From NCBI RefSeq assembly GCF_052857255.1, contig NC_135502.1, forward strand, positions 154,614,599 to 154,678,598: 64,000 nucleotides of DNA. Reading direction: 5' to 3'. Source of the stretch: Amblyomma americanum (lineage: Eukaryota; Arthropoda; Arachnida; Ixodida; Ixodidae). Shown piece by piece: positions 33,893 through 45,211 of the stretch (position 1 is its first letter; every line of letters begins with the position of its first letter). Under the pieces are notes generated by a model. It was not told the DNA's origin. It searched no databases and saw nothing but the letters and a program-made list of their open reading frames with translations. A program made the position numbers and the translations under genes.

Positions 33893-34618
33893 CACATTTA
33901 ATACACGCTACGTGGCACACACTAGAACACAAAACAAAAAAAAAACTAACACAAAACACAATGACTATAAATACACGCGACCCGGGCACAATGCTACTAG
34001 CATCTACTACTAGTGTTCCACAATTAGCGGTCGGCGTTCGTGCTCACGGTTGCTTCTGTGTGGCAGCGGCGATGTGTGGAACCCGTAGGCGGTGTCGAGG
34101 CGGCGTTCGCCGTGCTTGGGCTGGCGTCGCTGGCTGCGTCGTACAAGCTCCTGGTCCAAGCGCCCGTGGAGGTGATGCCGGTGTTGGCGTTGGGAGCACC
34201 ACCCGGATGGGTGGCAACAGCTCTGGACACAACCCTGGCCGTAGCAGGTGGTAGCGTCCTCTGTTGACTCCCCGGAACGGGCTCAGGCACGGCAGGAAAG
34301 TCCACAATGCGATGCCGTAGAACGCGAGCTCACCGGAACAGTTGCCGGCGTCGCTCTCTTCCAGCCAAAGTGTCCCTGACCCGCCGGAGCCTCCGCTTCT
34401 CTGCTGTTCCCCCCCGTGCCTCGCTCTCCCTCGCCCTTTTATAGCCTCGGTGTCAGTAAACGTAAGCCTTGTCGTCGTCTTCTCTTCACCACCAATCATC
34501 TGTGCCCACCTCAACGAATGCTTCTTCTTCCTCTTCTTTATTCTTCGGTTAATTTGCGTCATCTTCTTCACACCCTTTTCCTTTAAAATTTAATTTAGGC
34601 TCCTTAATATATGTGACA
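33893..34618 (-). mobile_element. 3' LTR of gypsy D, lacking the terminal ~70 bp
   Basis: On the minus strand it starts TGTCACATATATTAAGGAGC at 34618, immediately downstream of a polypurine tract. It runs colinear with the 5' LTR to ATTAAATGTG at 33893, where minisatellite sequence begins. The last ~70 bp present in the 5' LTR and the solo LTR, beyond the ATTAAA poly(A) signal, are absent. TATAAAAG box at about 34439-34446. Confidence 0.85.
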
Positions 34619-34637
34619 AGGGCCCCCTCTCTCAAAG
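34619..34637 (-). other. Polypurine tract of gypsy D
   Basis: Minus-strand CTTTGAGAGAGGGGGCCCT directly precedes the LTR start TGTCAC. A purine run abutting the 3' LTR primes plus-strand DNA synthesis in LTR elements, so it fixes the orientation of D. Confidence 0.8.
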
Positions 34638-35179
34638 TTTTTCAATAAAACACTGCTCACGTCATCCTCATCTTCAAGCCATCCAGCCAGCCGACTATCT
34701 TCTGTGGCGATTCTGGACTCAGCACACAACACACCGCAGAGGTCGAGCACATACCCAACGCACACCACGAACACATCACACCAAATTGCGTGTTCAGAAC
34801 ACTAACACACCACTGCCGCTGTCTGTACAGAGTCCTTAATAAACATTTTCGTGTCCACAACACACTCCCTTGTTTAATAACAAAACACCAACAACAACAA
34901 CAAGGTAAATCCCACAGACACAATAACACAGCAACAACATGATATATCCCAGAGACACCCAGAGCTGACCAGTTAGCTCTATCTCTATATAAATCTAATT
35001 TGTGACATATGATCTCAATTTGGCTTGGCCCATCCCAAAACGTCTCCCTCTGGATTTGGAGTAGGGCAGTAATCCTCTGTCTCCATTCAAATTGGGCTTC
35101 TTCAGTACCTCATCCCCTCCTGCGTTTTTCTTCCCACTGAACGCGGACACCTCGGCAGCATCACCTGTCTCTTCGGCCA
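34638..35179 (-). pseudogene. Gypsy D: stub of RT N-terminus after integrase, then non-coding 3' region
   Basis: Past the integrase stop the minus strand reads, in neighbouring frames, AEETGDAAEVSAFSG, then RQRITALLQIQRETFWDGP, then EITCHK near 35020. This is the kind of linker that precedes the first RT motifs (…HxIxTG) in gypsy pol. At about 35000 the similarity ends and ~370 bp of non-coding sequence lead to the polypurine tract. The RT and RNase H domains, normally around 1.8 kb, are missing. Confidence 0.65.
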
Positions 35180-36290
35180 CTACCGAACAAGTTGCCCTTG
35201 GGGGTACCGCCGTAGGGGACCTCGTTCTGCATATTTCTTCAACATATTAACATGGGAAACCCTCTTAGTGCCATCTATCACTACCTCATAATCCATGTCC
35301 TTTTTCTTCCGCGTCACAAGGTACGGGCCCTTCCACTGCATCAGTAACTTATTATGATCCATGGGTAGCAACACAAGAACCCTGTCGCCCGGATTCAGAT
35401 TTCTGTGAATGCCTTTCTTTTCATAACATCCCTTGTGGCGTTCATGCGCCTTTTCCAGGCTTTGTTGTGCAAGCCTGCATGTTTCCTTCAATCTATCCCG
35501 CAACTCAAACACGTTTGTGCAAGTTGTCTTGAGATCTGATGCAATCTCTTTAATAGCCCAAACCTCCTTGAGTATTGCAAGTGAACTTCTAACGGTTCTT
35601 CCATACAACATCTCAAAGGGCGAGAAACCAAGACTCGTTTGTGGTACTTCGCGGTAAGCGAACAAAAGAGCTGGGAGATATCTATCCCATTCAGTAGGTC
35701 TCTCCTGGCACATTTTCTTAATCATATTTTTGAGAGTGTCGTTGAACCGCTCTACAAGCCCATTACACATGGTATGGTAAGGCGTCGTCAGTAACTGTCT
35801 TAGTGACAAAAGGCGGTTAACATCCGTCATTAGCTCCGATGTGAAGTTCGAGCCCCGGTCACTCAAAACTTCCCTCGTGAACCCATAACGCGAAACCATT
35901 TCCACAAGACCCTCCGCCACTTGGATACTGTCAATAGTTCTCAGTGGAATAGCGTCAGGATAACGAGTGGCCACGTCAACTAGAGTAAGCACATATCTAT
36001 TGCCTCTGGCGGATACGGGAGAGATTGGCCCCACAATGTCGATTGCAACTCGCTGAAACGGTAGATCGATGCTTGGCATCTTGCCCAGAGGTAAGGGACC
36101 AACTCTTTCCTTCGGAACTGTGCGCTGGCACACATCACATGAGCGAACAACGCGCTTAACGTCACTCTGAATACCCGGCCAAAAGAACTCGGTGATCCTA
36201 GACACCGTTTTTTGAACACCTTGGTTCCGGCCATAATGGCGTCATGACCTAAGCGAAACCCGGTCTCTCGCATATCTCTCGGTAACACCA
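35180..36290 (-). pseudogene. Gypsy D integrase
   Basis: A 341-codon open frame (35180-36205) covers CDVCQRTVP, then IDIVGPISPVSARGN, LSDRGSNF and NGLVERFND. The catalytic D56, D116 and E152 show the D-X35-E spacing of Ty3/gypsy integrases. The tail WKGPYLVTRKKKDMDYEV and HVNMLKKYAERGPL is the usual C-terminal module. The HHCC histidine part is one frame away (RDMRETGFRLGHDAIMAG at about 36240-36288), so a single frameshift splits the zinc domain. It is the best-preserved enzyme in the window. It sits directly after protease, which is an unusual order. Confidence 0.9.
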
Positions 36291-36306
36291 GCTGTTGGAC
36301 GCGCCT

Positions 36307-36990
36307 TCATGAACTAAATATGCATTCCCTGTGCAGAAGACCATTTACCAATTGATACTCGAATGACGTCCGACTCTTCTTTCGTTTCACTCTTTCCCCG
36401 ACTCTTTCGAAGCAAGCCTTCAAGCTCGGGTCTTCTTTTTGCCTAATTGCAATTTCGCCCGGTGTTACGCTCAGGCACATCGTAACAGGAGCAGAGAGCG
36501 GACGCTGCGTTGCTCGGGCTGTCGCTTGAGCTCTTGTCTCCACTGCCGACGAGAAACTAACTGCACCCGTCTGAGCTGTCGCAGGCCTTTCATCCTTTGA
36601 ATGTTCTTCAAGGTCGATCATCCTCCACTCGGGATCGGGGTCTTCGACACCTCTTTCACCCGTAATGTTCCCCAAGATGAGATCGTAGATGGGTTGGTCT
36701 ACCCATTTTGCCACTACCTCCCCCGTATAATATGGCGTGGACACTAGAATCTTTGCTTCAGGAAGGTACCTCACTGTGCTATCTGCAAGAGTGACGGCCG
36801 ACGCTTACCCTGTAAGATCCTCGTCCTTCACCAGGCTCTCCGAACCAAACCTGTGTTGGCTCCGCTATCTCTAATCTCTAAGCATCAATATAGGACGGTC
36901 TCCTTTTTGCCCAACCACCACTGGCATTGCTGCTTTCGGCTTGGGTGTTCCACTCACTGCCTCATTTTCCAGCGGCGTTTGCTCTCCATT
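36307..36990 (-). pseudogene. Gypsy D protease and protease-integrase linker
   Basis: The reading DRPILMLRD with a short duplicated AGAGATTAGAGATAG patch precedes a DSGAN-type protease active site (out of frame), near 36875-36890. TVRYLPEAKILVSTPYYTGE and DLILGNITG match the flap and ILG end of retroviral-type proteases. The same frame then continues through a charged linker (AVETRAQATARAT) to ALRQKEDPSL-like and FEYQLVNGLLHRECIF sequence. That is the stretch that normally lies just upstream of the integrase zinc domain. No RT lies between. Confidence 0.75.
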
Positions 36991-37008
36991 CAGCTGTGGA
37001 ACTTCGGA

Positions 37009-38192
37009 TTACGTAGCAAGTTCTACCCATGAGTCGACAACGCATGCAGCTCGGTCCTGCGTTCTGTATCGGCACTCATCCAGAGTATGACCCCTCCTCT
37101 TACAACCTTGACACACAACCTGTGTTTTCTGGGCAGCGCTACTAGTCCGACAGTCAGCTTCACTGTGTCCCACCTTGCCGCAGAGAAAACACCTTACTGG
37201 CGCCTTAGACGCGCCGCCATAAGCTCTTGGTTTTGCTGCATCTGTCTCTAGGAACTTTTGGGTTTCCTCCTTTGCCTTACTCAAATTTCTTAGCCCTTGA
37301 GTCTCGAGGAATTGGTCTGCAGTGTCGGCGAACTGTTCTAATGACCACAACTTTCTTTCCTTCAGGAATAGCGCCAGCTTTGAGCTGCAAAACGCTAAAA
37401 ATTGCTCTGTGACCAGCTTGTCACGCACCCCTTCCAAACTTTTTTCTGTGTTTGACATATCAAGCCACCTATCAAAATAGTTGGATAGCCTCCAGAAAAA
37501 CTGCTTACCGTTTTCCGAATCCTCAGGTTTCGCGGTGCGAAATCTCTCACAAAAACCCTCTGCCGTAACTCTGAATCTTTGGAGGAGTGCCTTTTTGACT
37601 TTCTCGTAGGACATGGAATCAGCAGCGGGCATCCTTCCAAACAAATTCGGCGCCTTTCCAACTAAATATATGCTTAATTCCGTGGCCCATTCACTGCGCT
37701 CCCAACCTTGCCCCAAAGCTATACGCTCGAATCGTTGCAGATATACATCCAAATTATCTTTCTTGCCATCAAAAGGAGCCATCAGCTTCCTTGGGCAAAC
37801 TCTGGCTGGTCTAGGAGATTCTGTACCCGCTAAGGAACGCTGACCATTGTCCGTGATCTCCTCATATCCTTCCGCGACATGCGCCTGTTTCGACAAAATA
37901 AACTCCTTCTCCCGTTCTATCCTTCATTTCTCCTGTTCTTCTGCCTCGCGAGTTCTTCTCTCTGCCTCGTGAGCTCTTTTCTCTTCTCGCTCTTCCGCCT
38001 CGCGAGCTCTTCTCTCTGCCTCGCGAGTTCTTTCCGCCTCGCGCTTTTCTGCTTCACGAGCGTCTGCGCGTGCTTGCACCCTCTCCTCTTTCAGCCTTTT
38101 TGCCTCTTCTTTCTCCTCCTCAAAAAGACGCATCGCCTCTTCCTTGCTTAACCCTAGCTTGAGCGCCAGCTCTAACGTTTTGCCAAGTCCAT
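37009..38192 (-). pseudogene. Gypsy D gag with SCAN-like region and two zinc knuckles
   Basis: The probable start is the ATG at 38190-38192 (MDLAK), with a one-base loss just after it. Next come LKLGLSKEEAMRLFEEE and a long coiled coil of REAE repeats. One in-frame TGA at 37924-37926 interrupts an otherwise continuous frame to 37009. The middle carries PFDGKKDNLDVYLQRFERIA and a SCAN-like segment (VTEQFLAFCSSKLALFLKER). The C-terminus has two knuckles, CFLCGKVGHSEADC and CQGCKRRGHTLDEC. It would form the virus-like particle and bind RNA. Confidence 0.85.
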
Positions 38193-38254
38193 ACTTTCTG
38201 CCGTCGAGAGATCGGAAAAATCCGACAAAGCAAAAAAGAAAAAGAAAATGTATC

Positions 38255-38279
38255 CTGACATAGGCTCGCCACTTATCTT
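38255..38279 (-). other. Primer-binding site region of gypsy D
   Basis: Immediately inside the 5' LTR the minus strand reads AAGATAAGTGGCGAGCCTAT. TGGCGAGCC-type sequences at this position are tRNA-primer sites in many gypsy elements. I do not assign the tRNA. Confidence 0.6.
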
Positions 38280-39142
38280 TGTCACGGATCTCTTCGGAGA
38301 ACACTCGGACAGAAAGAATTGACTAGACGACGGGTGTACCCACACAAACGCACATTTAATGCACGCTACGTGGCACACACACTAGAACACAAAACAACCA
38401 AAACTAACACAAAACACAAAGACTATAAATACACGCAACCCAGGCACACAGCTACTAGCATCTACTACTAGTGTTCCACTATTAGCGGTCGGCGTTCGTG
38501 CTCACGGTTGGTTCGGTGTGGCTGCGGCGATGTGTGGATCCCGTAGGCGGCGTCGAGGCGGCGTTCGCCGTGCTTGGGCTGGCGTCGCTGGCGGTGTTCG
38601 ACGTGCTCGGGCTGGCCTCTCTGGCTGCGTCGTACAAGCTCCAGGTCCAAGCGCCCGTGGAGGTGATGCCGGTGTTTGCGTTGGGAGCACCACCCGGATG
38701 TGTGGCAACAGCTCAGGAGACACACCTGGCCGTAGCAGGTGGTAGCGTCCTCTGTTGACTCCCCGGAACGGGCTCAGGCACGGCAGGAAGTCCACGATGC
38801 GATGTCGTAGAACGCGAGCTCACCGGAACAGTAGCCGGCGTCGCTCTCTTCTTGCCAAAGTGTCCCTGACCCGCCGCAGCCTCAGCTTCTCTGCTGTTCC
38901 CCCCATGCCTCGCTCTCACTCGCCCTTTTATAGCCTCGGTGTTAGTCCACGTAAGCCTTGTCGTCCTCTTCTCTTCTCGACCAATCATCTCTGTCCACCT
39001 CACCAAATTCTTCTCCATCAATCATCTCTGTACACCTCAACGGATGCTTCTTCTTCCTCTTCTTTATTCTTCGGTTACTTTGCGTCATTTTCTTCACACT
39101 TTTCCTTTAAAATTTAATTTAGGCTCCTTAATATATGTGACA
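38280..39142 (-). mobile_element. 5' LTR of gypsy D
   Basis: The 863-bp LTR has terminal inverted TGTCAC/GTGACA. On the minus strand it starts TGTCACATATATTAAGGAGC at 39142 and ends GATCCGTGACA at 38280. It has a TATAAAAG box at 38925-38932 and an ATTAAA poly(A) signal at 38355-38360. It carries an extra ~30-bp tandem unit near 38590-38625 and a doubled ~37-bp CCAATCATCTCTGTC unit near 38980-39040; both are single in the 3' LTR. Short ORFs inside (AQARRTPP repeats) are by-products of its GC-rich repeats. Confidence 0.88.
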
Positions 39143-39340
39143 GGGCCATCGTTGGAGATTAGATAAAGCGGCATTGCCATTGTGGGGACAAAGAGGACAT
39201 TCAGGGCCATTGTTGATATCATAAAGGGGCATTGTCAATATGAGCAACACAGCGGACAAGTAGGACCATTGTTGGATACCGCACAGATTGGTAATGCCAA
39301 TATGACGACAATGCAGTTAGCTGTGGCGCTATGTAAAGCC
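39143..39340. repeat. Minisatellite array, right flank of gypsy D
   Basis: Units with GGCATTGCCATTGTGGGGAC, AGGGCCATTGTTGATA and GGCATTGTCAATATGAGCAA continue the array at 33655-33892. A stray monomer with GCAATGTGCGGGACGCAGCG lies at 40852-40871. Confidence 0.65.
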
Positions 39341-39349
39341 AGACACAGC

Positions 39350-39800
39350 CAACTCTCTCCCGTTATTAGGCTGATGCTTTGTGTTGCTTGCGGAGAAGTC
39401 GTTCCAGTTGTTTCTCAATTTCTTTTCCTGGCTGAGGAAAAAAATGTCAGCACTTAGTTAAAGGACCTATTATCCCGAAAAGGATATTTATTTCTGAACG
39501 TATTTCAAGAGGAAAGGGCGGTGTTACTCATAAAGAGAGCCATGCAGGCCAGGCTGCTGATTTACGTCATAGTTATCAAGAAGTACTGGATGTGAAGTTT
39601 TGCGTGCACACAGTACGAATGGCGTCGGATGGAGCGCAAATGATTCTTCGGCGCGGAGGCTGTGATGCTTATCGCCGCCGTGCCATCAACACGCCATAGT
39701 CATCGAGTCCGGGAGAAGAGCGAGACGACGAAGTGATAAGTTCCTATCTTCTTCGGCCATTTTGATAGCTCAAAAAGGAGTAGAGAGAATTCCAGAAAAG
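39350..39800. repeat. Dispersed repeat segment D, copy B
   Basis: Colinear with 26250-26660, as described for copy A. It follows a minisatellite array directly, which supports the order C - minisatellite - D. Confidence 0.55.
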
Positions 39801-41641
39801 GTGGATGAGCGGCGCTCGGTGCAGATGGGCGCGGGGGAAGAACATGAACGATGAGGTCAGTATACGTAAAATTATAAAAATAGCACCTAGCGTGGCGAGG
39901 GCCCGTGATAATGTCCGTGTATCTACATCCTCTGTTGAGGAGACTATTTTATTCGGATATCTGTTAGTGGATATTCAGAGCATAATTATATATGGTTGTT
40001 TTTCTTTCAGTGCATTCGAAGTTTTGGAAATGTGGTAACAACTTACCAGAACCTGATTTTTTTTATACCATACTTATATATGAACACGCTGAAATTGTGT
40101 TCCCTTTGCATTTTCATGATTCCTGTTGATGCAGTCATATTTTCAGGACCGTATTTCTTCAAGCGGTCGGCTATTTCCCAATTTCACTTTTATTTATGCG
40201 TGCAAATGCGTGTATAGTAATAATATTTGAAGAAACTCCTCAAGTTAGACCAACAGCCGCAAACGCCGCGATTTCAAAATAGAGAACCATAATTACAACT
40301 CTCTTGACGTTGGACAGCCTTAGGTTATGGGCATCGTCATTAACCACACCGTTAGCGCCACCACCAGCGCTGCCGCGTCGGGCGTGGCATTGTGATTATT
40401 TTTAGCGTTTTTTTTTCATGCGTTTATATTTTTGTTTAGCGTATTCACATTTTTTTGTTTGTTTTGGCGACAACGTTTTGCTTGTTGCATACAGTCCTGA
40501 GCCCTCATTGCTGGAAGTACTGGGGGATTACGTGGACAAGAGCAATAATGGTGGGTTGTTATGACACTGTTATGTCAAGCAAAGTGTTAGTGTTCGTTTA
40601 TGGCACTGTGTAATTTTCATGCTGGCGATTTCATCAGCCTGTTTTTGAGTTCTGGACTCTGAAATGCGTGGTGTTTAGTTAATGCGGCTCGATTTGTCCC
40701 CGAAGCGTAGACATTTTACAATAGTGGTGCCGGAATGGTTGTGCTTTGTGCCACTTTATATCTTTAATTATTTATTTATTAAATACCTTTCGGTAGATAT
40801 TTATTAAATGTGCACTGGACATTAGCTGGTTGGTTGGGATGAAGCAGCATGAGCAATGTGCGGGACGCAGCGTAGAAGTAAGAACATCATTGCAGCCCTA
40901 GTGGAAAACAGTGTTTCCCAGCATATATTTGACAGTGGCAATACTGGTCCATGCTTGCATTGCACTTGGATACGCTTGGCCGCACTTGGGTTTAACTGGT
41001 GTTCGCTGTTCCGTTCTGGGCCGCACTGAGATAAGCTGACCCCTACTGGCCGCTCACTAGTCATCGTGGTCCACCGTACGAAGCTACGTTCGTGACGCTG
41101 TTTCTGCACCAATTTGGCTCTGGGACACTGCCCGTGTAGGCTTACTGAGAACGCAGTAAGGAGGAGGAACTGGATGGACCTGCCCGCAACAAGCACAAGA
41201 CGCTCGTGAGTTTTAAAAATCCTCCTGTCACAAGCGTTCGCTCATTTGCGGCGAGACTAGATATGGTACTATATAACCGGTTCGGCTAGCGTTTCTAATG
41301 TTGGTTCGGCAGCGCTCCATACGATCCTGGAATCGTCTGCACCGAGATCGACAGACCAAAAGTCGGGTTTCCGCCGAAGGCCGCGTTGTTTCGTCTGCTT
41401 GAGCTGAAGCGCTTCGAACAGGCGTAGACGCTTTCGGAATATCATGCGCTGCGTATCCAGGTAACGCCATTGCCGTACCTGCTACAAAACAATACTTAGG
41501 ATAGCAACATGTCAGCTACCACCGAGGGCAGTTTCAAAGAAAGCGAGCCAGCGGTTGAGTTAAGAGGATATGTTAGAAAGCCTCTACGGTCAAGATTCAT
41601 GGAAACAGCCGATCAAATTCTGGTCGGTTCTTACGTGATGT

Positions 41642-41643
<2 letters not shown>
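39801..41643. other. Stretch without recognisable gene
   Basis: Short ORFs only. One isolated minisatellite monomer at about 40835-40885. A GC-richer block at 41020-41470 carries minus-strand ORFs with no recognisable family. Confidence 0.45.

Positions 41644-41710
<67 letters not shown>
41644..41710. repeat. (TA)n microsatellite
   Basis: An uninterrupted TA dinucleotide run of about 33 units. Polymorphic length and replication slippage are expected. Confidence 0.97.
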
Positions 41711-41712
<2 letters not shown>

Positions 41713-42403
41713 GTCGTCCGAAAGCCCAGTAGCAACTCTCAAATACAAAAGATCGAGTACTGTCGATCGAGGCAGCCATCTAGAATTCGCGTTTAAATAC
41801 GTTCGCATGCCTGCGTATAGAGCGCTGAATGTTGTTTAATAGCAAGGAGTAGTATCATTTAGAAATTCAAACAGATGTCTGGATTATCGTGGCAGCAGAA
41901 ACACCGGGTAGAATGTTTTGCTGCACCCTCGTAGAAGCAATATATGCCTAACAGAAACTTTAGGCGAGAGTGCCGTTATACAATTCTCACTATACTCTTA
42001 CGATCAACCGGAGCTAGCTCATACAATCACTATCAAAAGTTAGGAGCCTGTGGACGCGTCAGCGGAACTAACAAAACGAGGCAAAATGAAAAAAAGCAAG
42101 TAAAGCCAGGAGCACGACGACAGCTTCTCTTGAGTTACGAAGCAGATCGAGTGTAAACACGTTGAAAACTTTTTTAGACTGCCGGTGGTTTTCTAACGTG
42201 CAATAACATCGCACAAAAACACATATGAAATAAAAGAACGCCTTGCTGGGCAGGATGTTAACTGTACATCTTTGATTACAGGCGCAAAAACAGACACAGT
42301 ACAAGACGCTCCGTGCTGTCTTTCTGCCTTCTGACTGTTTTCGTACCTGTCACCAAAGATGTGCACATATGGACGTCATCTGCATCTCTGGTAGCGCCGT
42401 CAC

Positions 42404-42480
42404 GCCGCCGCGGTGGTTCAGCGGCTTTGGCGTTCGGCTCCTGATCCCAAGATTGCGGTGGTTTAGATGGGGTTGTGAAT
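42404..42480 (+). mobile_element. tRNA-derived SINE head fragment
   Basis: CCGCGGTGGTTCAGCGGCTT, then GGCGTTCGGCTCCTGATCCC and GATTGCGGTGGTTTAGAT resemble a tRNA-like A box (TGGTTCAGCGG) and a decayed B box. The body and 3' tail are not seen. Confidence 0.5.
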
Positions 42481-42544
42481 GAAGGTAAACAACGGCACTG
42501 GGCACATTCCTGTGTATAGAGGAGAAGCACTGACGGTAAACCTG

Positions 42545-42665
42545 ATAACACGTGGGCGTTTACTGCATCTTTTCTCCGCCGAAAAAGCGGCCGCCGCGGT
42601 CGGGATTTTATCCTGCTGCCTCATTTGGGATCAGCAACGCAAGAGCCACTCAGCCAATATGCTTA
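42545..42665 (-). mobile_element. tRNA-derived SINE head fragment, opposite orientation
   Basis: On the minus strand, GGCTGAGTGGCTCTTGCGTT and GCTGATCCC, followed by CCCGACCGCGGCGGCCGC and a CGGAGAAAAGATGC stretch, follow the layout of a tick tRNA-SINE (A box, B-box region, CCGCGGCGGC spacer). It faces the fragment at 42404-42480. Confidence 0.5.
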
Positions 42666-43039
42666 GAAAGAACACCAAGACAGACCAATCAATCAAATAA
42701 TACAAGCATTAGTGTCCATGATTAAGATGGAAACAGGGACTGCATGCTTGCACATTACCTCAAGACAGGCTCAGATAAAATGCTTCATGCCTAGAAAATC
42801 TTCATTACTGAGGAATATAAATGACACAATATATATAGTCCCCATTTGTTTATCATAGAAAATAGCCGAATGTGTGGTGTTTTGCAGAGGAGAAACTACG
42901 GAATATGGTGTCCAGTAAAGCACTAAATAGAGGGCTCTTCTTCCCCCAAACGTCTCTATAAATAGATCAATTGTTTGATCTGAAATCAGGAGAAATAAGT
43001 TCAGTGGTCAAAACAATTTTTACAAGTTGCAGTCATTCA
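42666..43039. other. Short non-coding stretch
   Basis: AT-rich. Nothing recognised. Confidence 0.4.
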
Positions 43040-43770
43040 TTTTGGGTAGAAACAGCACGAACGGACGACGGATCGAGAAGGAGGAAACACACAGACAAGC
43101 GCTGACACGCAACTACAATTTTTATTGAAAAAACATTCACAATTAACAATCACATGACCTAAAAGGTTCTAGCGCACATGCCCAGATTACTATCTTAGCG
43201 CCACTTCATAGGCCAATGGCTAAAACTCCCTACACCCCAATAGCAGGATAGCCGATACAAACAAAAATACACGAAAAAACCAAAGAACCCTGAAACAAAT
43301 CACGTGTTGTCCGAGAAAGCAACCTGTTTACTGACTAACAATAACGACGGCTGACTAACGCATTCATCTAGCTTTTTTTCGAATATGGTTTGCTTCCATT
43401 ATCTCCCTTGTTGTGTTTTCTCTATGACGAAATAAAATGAACGTGTTTTTTCCTTCCCGCAATCCCGGAAGTGCTCCTTTAGATATGAATAGGTTCATTT
43501 CCAAAGTTATCTGCTGTGTTACCTAAGCCGTATATTAATAAATAACTCTGTCTGACTGATATAAACTTTACTGCGCGGAAGAGGAAGCTCATACATTATA
43601 GAGCAAACGCATTCTACACATCTGGACTTAAGCGATACTGGACAATGGAAGGGGAAGTTTCTAGGTACATTTTCACGTCGGTTACTTATCATATGGCAAA
43701 GCCCCCCTCCCCAACTTGTGATGCGCAGAAAGTACTATGTGTACATCAAACCGTCTTGAGATCTTTTTAA
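43040..43770 (-). pseudogene. Penelope-like element 3' end with GIY-YIG endonuclease remnant
   Basis: The minus strand gives HIVLSAHHKLG, then IMYELPLPRSKVYISQTELF, which follows the GIY-YIG pattern (VYxIPL…KVYIGQT) with YIS in place of YIG. Across a frame change come RHRENTTREIMEANHI and DECVSQPSL, the usual C-terminal tail. A ~300-bp 3' UTR, AATAAA at 43121-43126 (minus) and the terminal TCAGCGCTTGTCTGTG-like sequence follow. Penelope-like elements couple an RT to this nuclease; here the RT is absent and the nuclease broken. Confidence 0.65.
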
Positions 43771-45211
43771 GATTATGAGCCGTTCACTGTACATTCGGAA
43801 TAACTACATCTTTCCTATTTTTTCTGTCTAATCTTCCTTTCAGAAATTTTCCCTTGCAGTCCCTCACATTGTAAGCTACAGCTTCATTATGTGTCATGCT
43901 ATGAAATGGAGCCAGTCCAGCTTCTTTTCTGCAACTGCTATTGCTAAGAGGTTTCTTGGGAAACAACAGCATGCAAAAACAGGTAACACTTATTTCAGTA
44001 ATGTTTCAGTGAATGCAACATAATGAATTCGAATTGAACTGCTCTAAAATGAATAAAGGCTAGGTGTTTGTGTTGATTTATAATAACCAGACGAATTTGA
44101 GTATAACGTTATTAGCTTCTGTTTTCAGGAGTATGTAATTGGAAAAAGGTATTCGCTTTGGCACATAAATCAGACTCCATTTCTTCGTTATAAATTCATG
44201 ATGATATCAAGACCACTCAGGACGAACTTCCAAGTCCTCTTTCGATCGAGCTGTTGAGCTCTGAAACAAACTGTGTTGTTGCCCAGAAATATTTAGTATA
44301 GGGTGCAGTCTGAGGGCGCAGTGTATTTCGCTGATGCACCTTGAAATGTGTTCAAAATACGCCTCTGCTGTATATAGGTGCCAGAGGCACACGCTTTTCA
44401 AGCTAGGTTTTCTACCTTGCTTCTCTCAAAACTAGCACACCCTGTTGCTATTCCTTTGTTATCAATTGTGAAGGGTAATAATATGCTCGAGCACATTGTT
44501 TTGCCCACACTAAAAAAAAAACGTGCTCTGCGCCTTCGGCTGTAACCAGATCAAGAAACCCCCTGCCACGACATCAACATGCATATAAGCAGGGAGGAGA
44601 ATATTTCTGGCTTGACCAAGCATGTCGTTACTATTCCTTCCATGCCCTTTCTCTGGCACTAATGTGCACTTTGTAATCTCTAAATAAATGAAGTACTCTG
44701 GTTTCCTCTTGACTGCAGGTTTGTAATGGCGTGTAGTTAATGCTCGGAAGCACAATTTTCCGATAGATAAAAGAAGAACGCTCAACCACAGCTGCCACTC
44801 CTATAAAAAACTAGCATAGGACCTTTCCTTTTTAAAACGAGAGCACAGGCGTTGAAAACCAGGATTCAACCAAGCATGTATATGAGTAGAGTCAGCGATA
44901 GCCATTATCACATACGGCGGAGAAATAACAAATTTTCATTTCTTATAGCACAGATAAAGAGTGCCTTATTTTCATGCTGCTGCACTATGACGAGCCTTGT
45001 AAATGCATGTTCTGTGACAGTATTTCATCTGGAAGGTGTTTTGAGATCATGGCAATTTTCTCTTTCAAATAGAAAGCATTTATTAAAGAAAAAGGCCTTG
45101 GGTCTTTCCTATTTCTGAAATCATGCACGCTAAACTTGATGATATGTGAACTCTGCAGAATGATTGTTCATTTGCTAAGTAACCGTTGCATTGCAGTAAT
45201 CCAGGCGCAGC
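43771..45211. other. Stretch without recognisable gene
   Basis: AT-rich, short ORFs only. No tail or repeat recognised. Confidence 0.45.

Noticed and set aside
38502..38795. ORFs with AQARRTPP repeats, and similar ones near 28299 and 34044
   Set aside because: All three lie in LTR copies and reflect GC-rich tandem units, with the frame not conserved between copies.
41509..41796. ORFs with long IY repeats
   Set aside because: They are translations of the (TA)n microsatellite.
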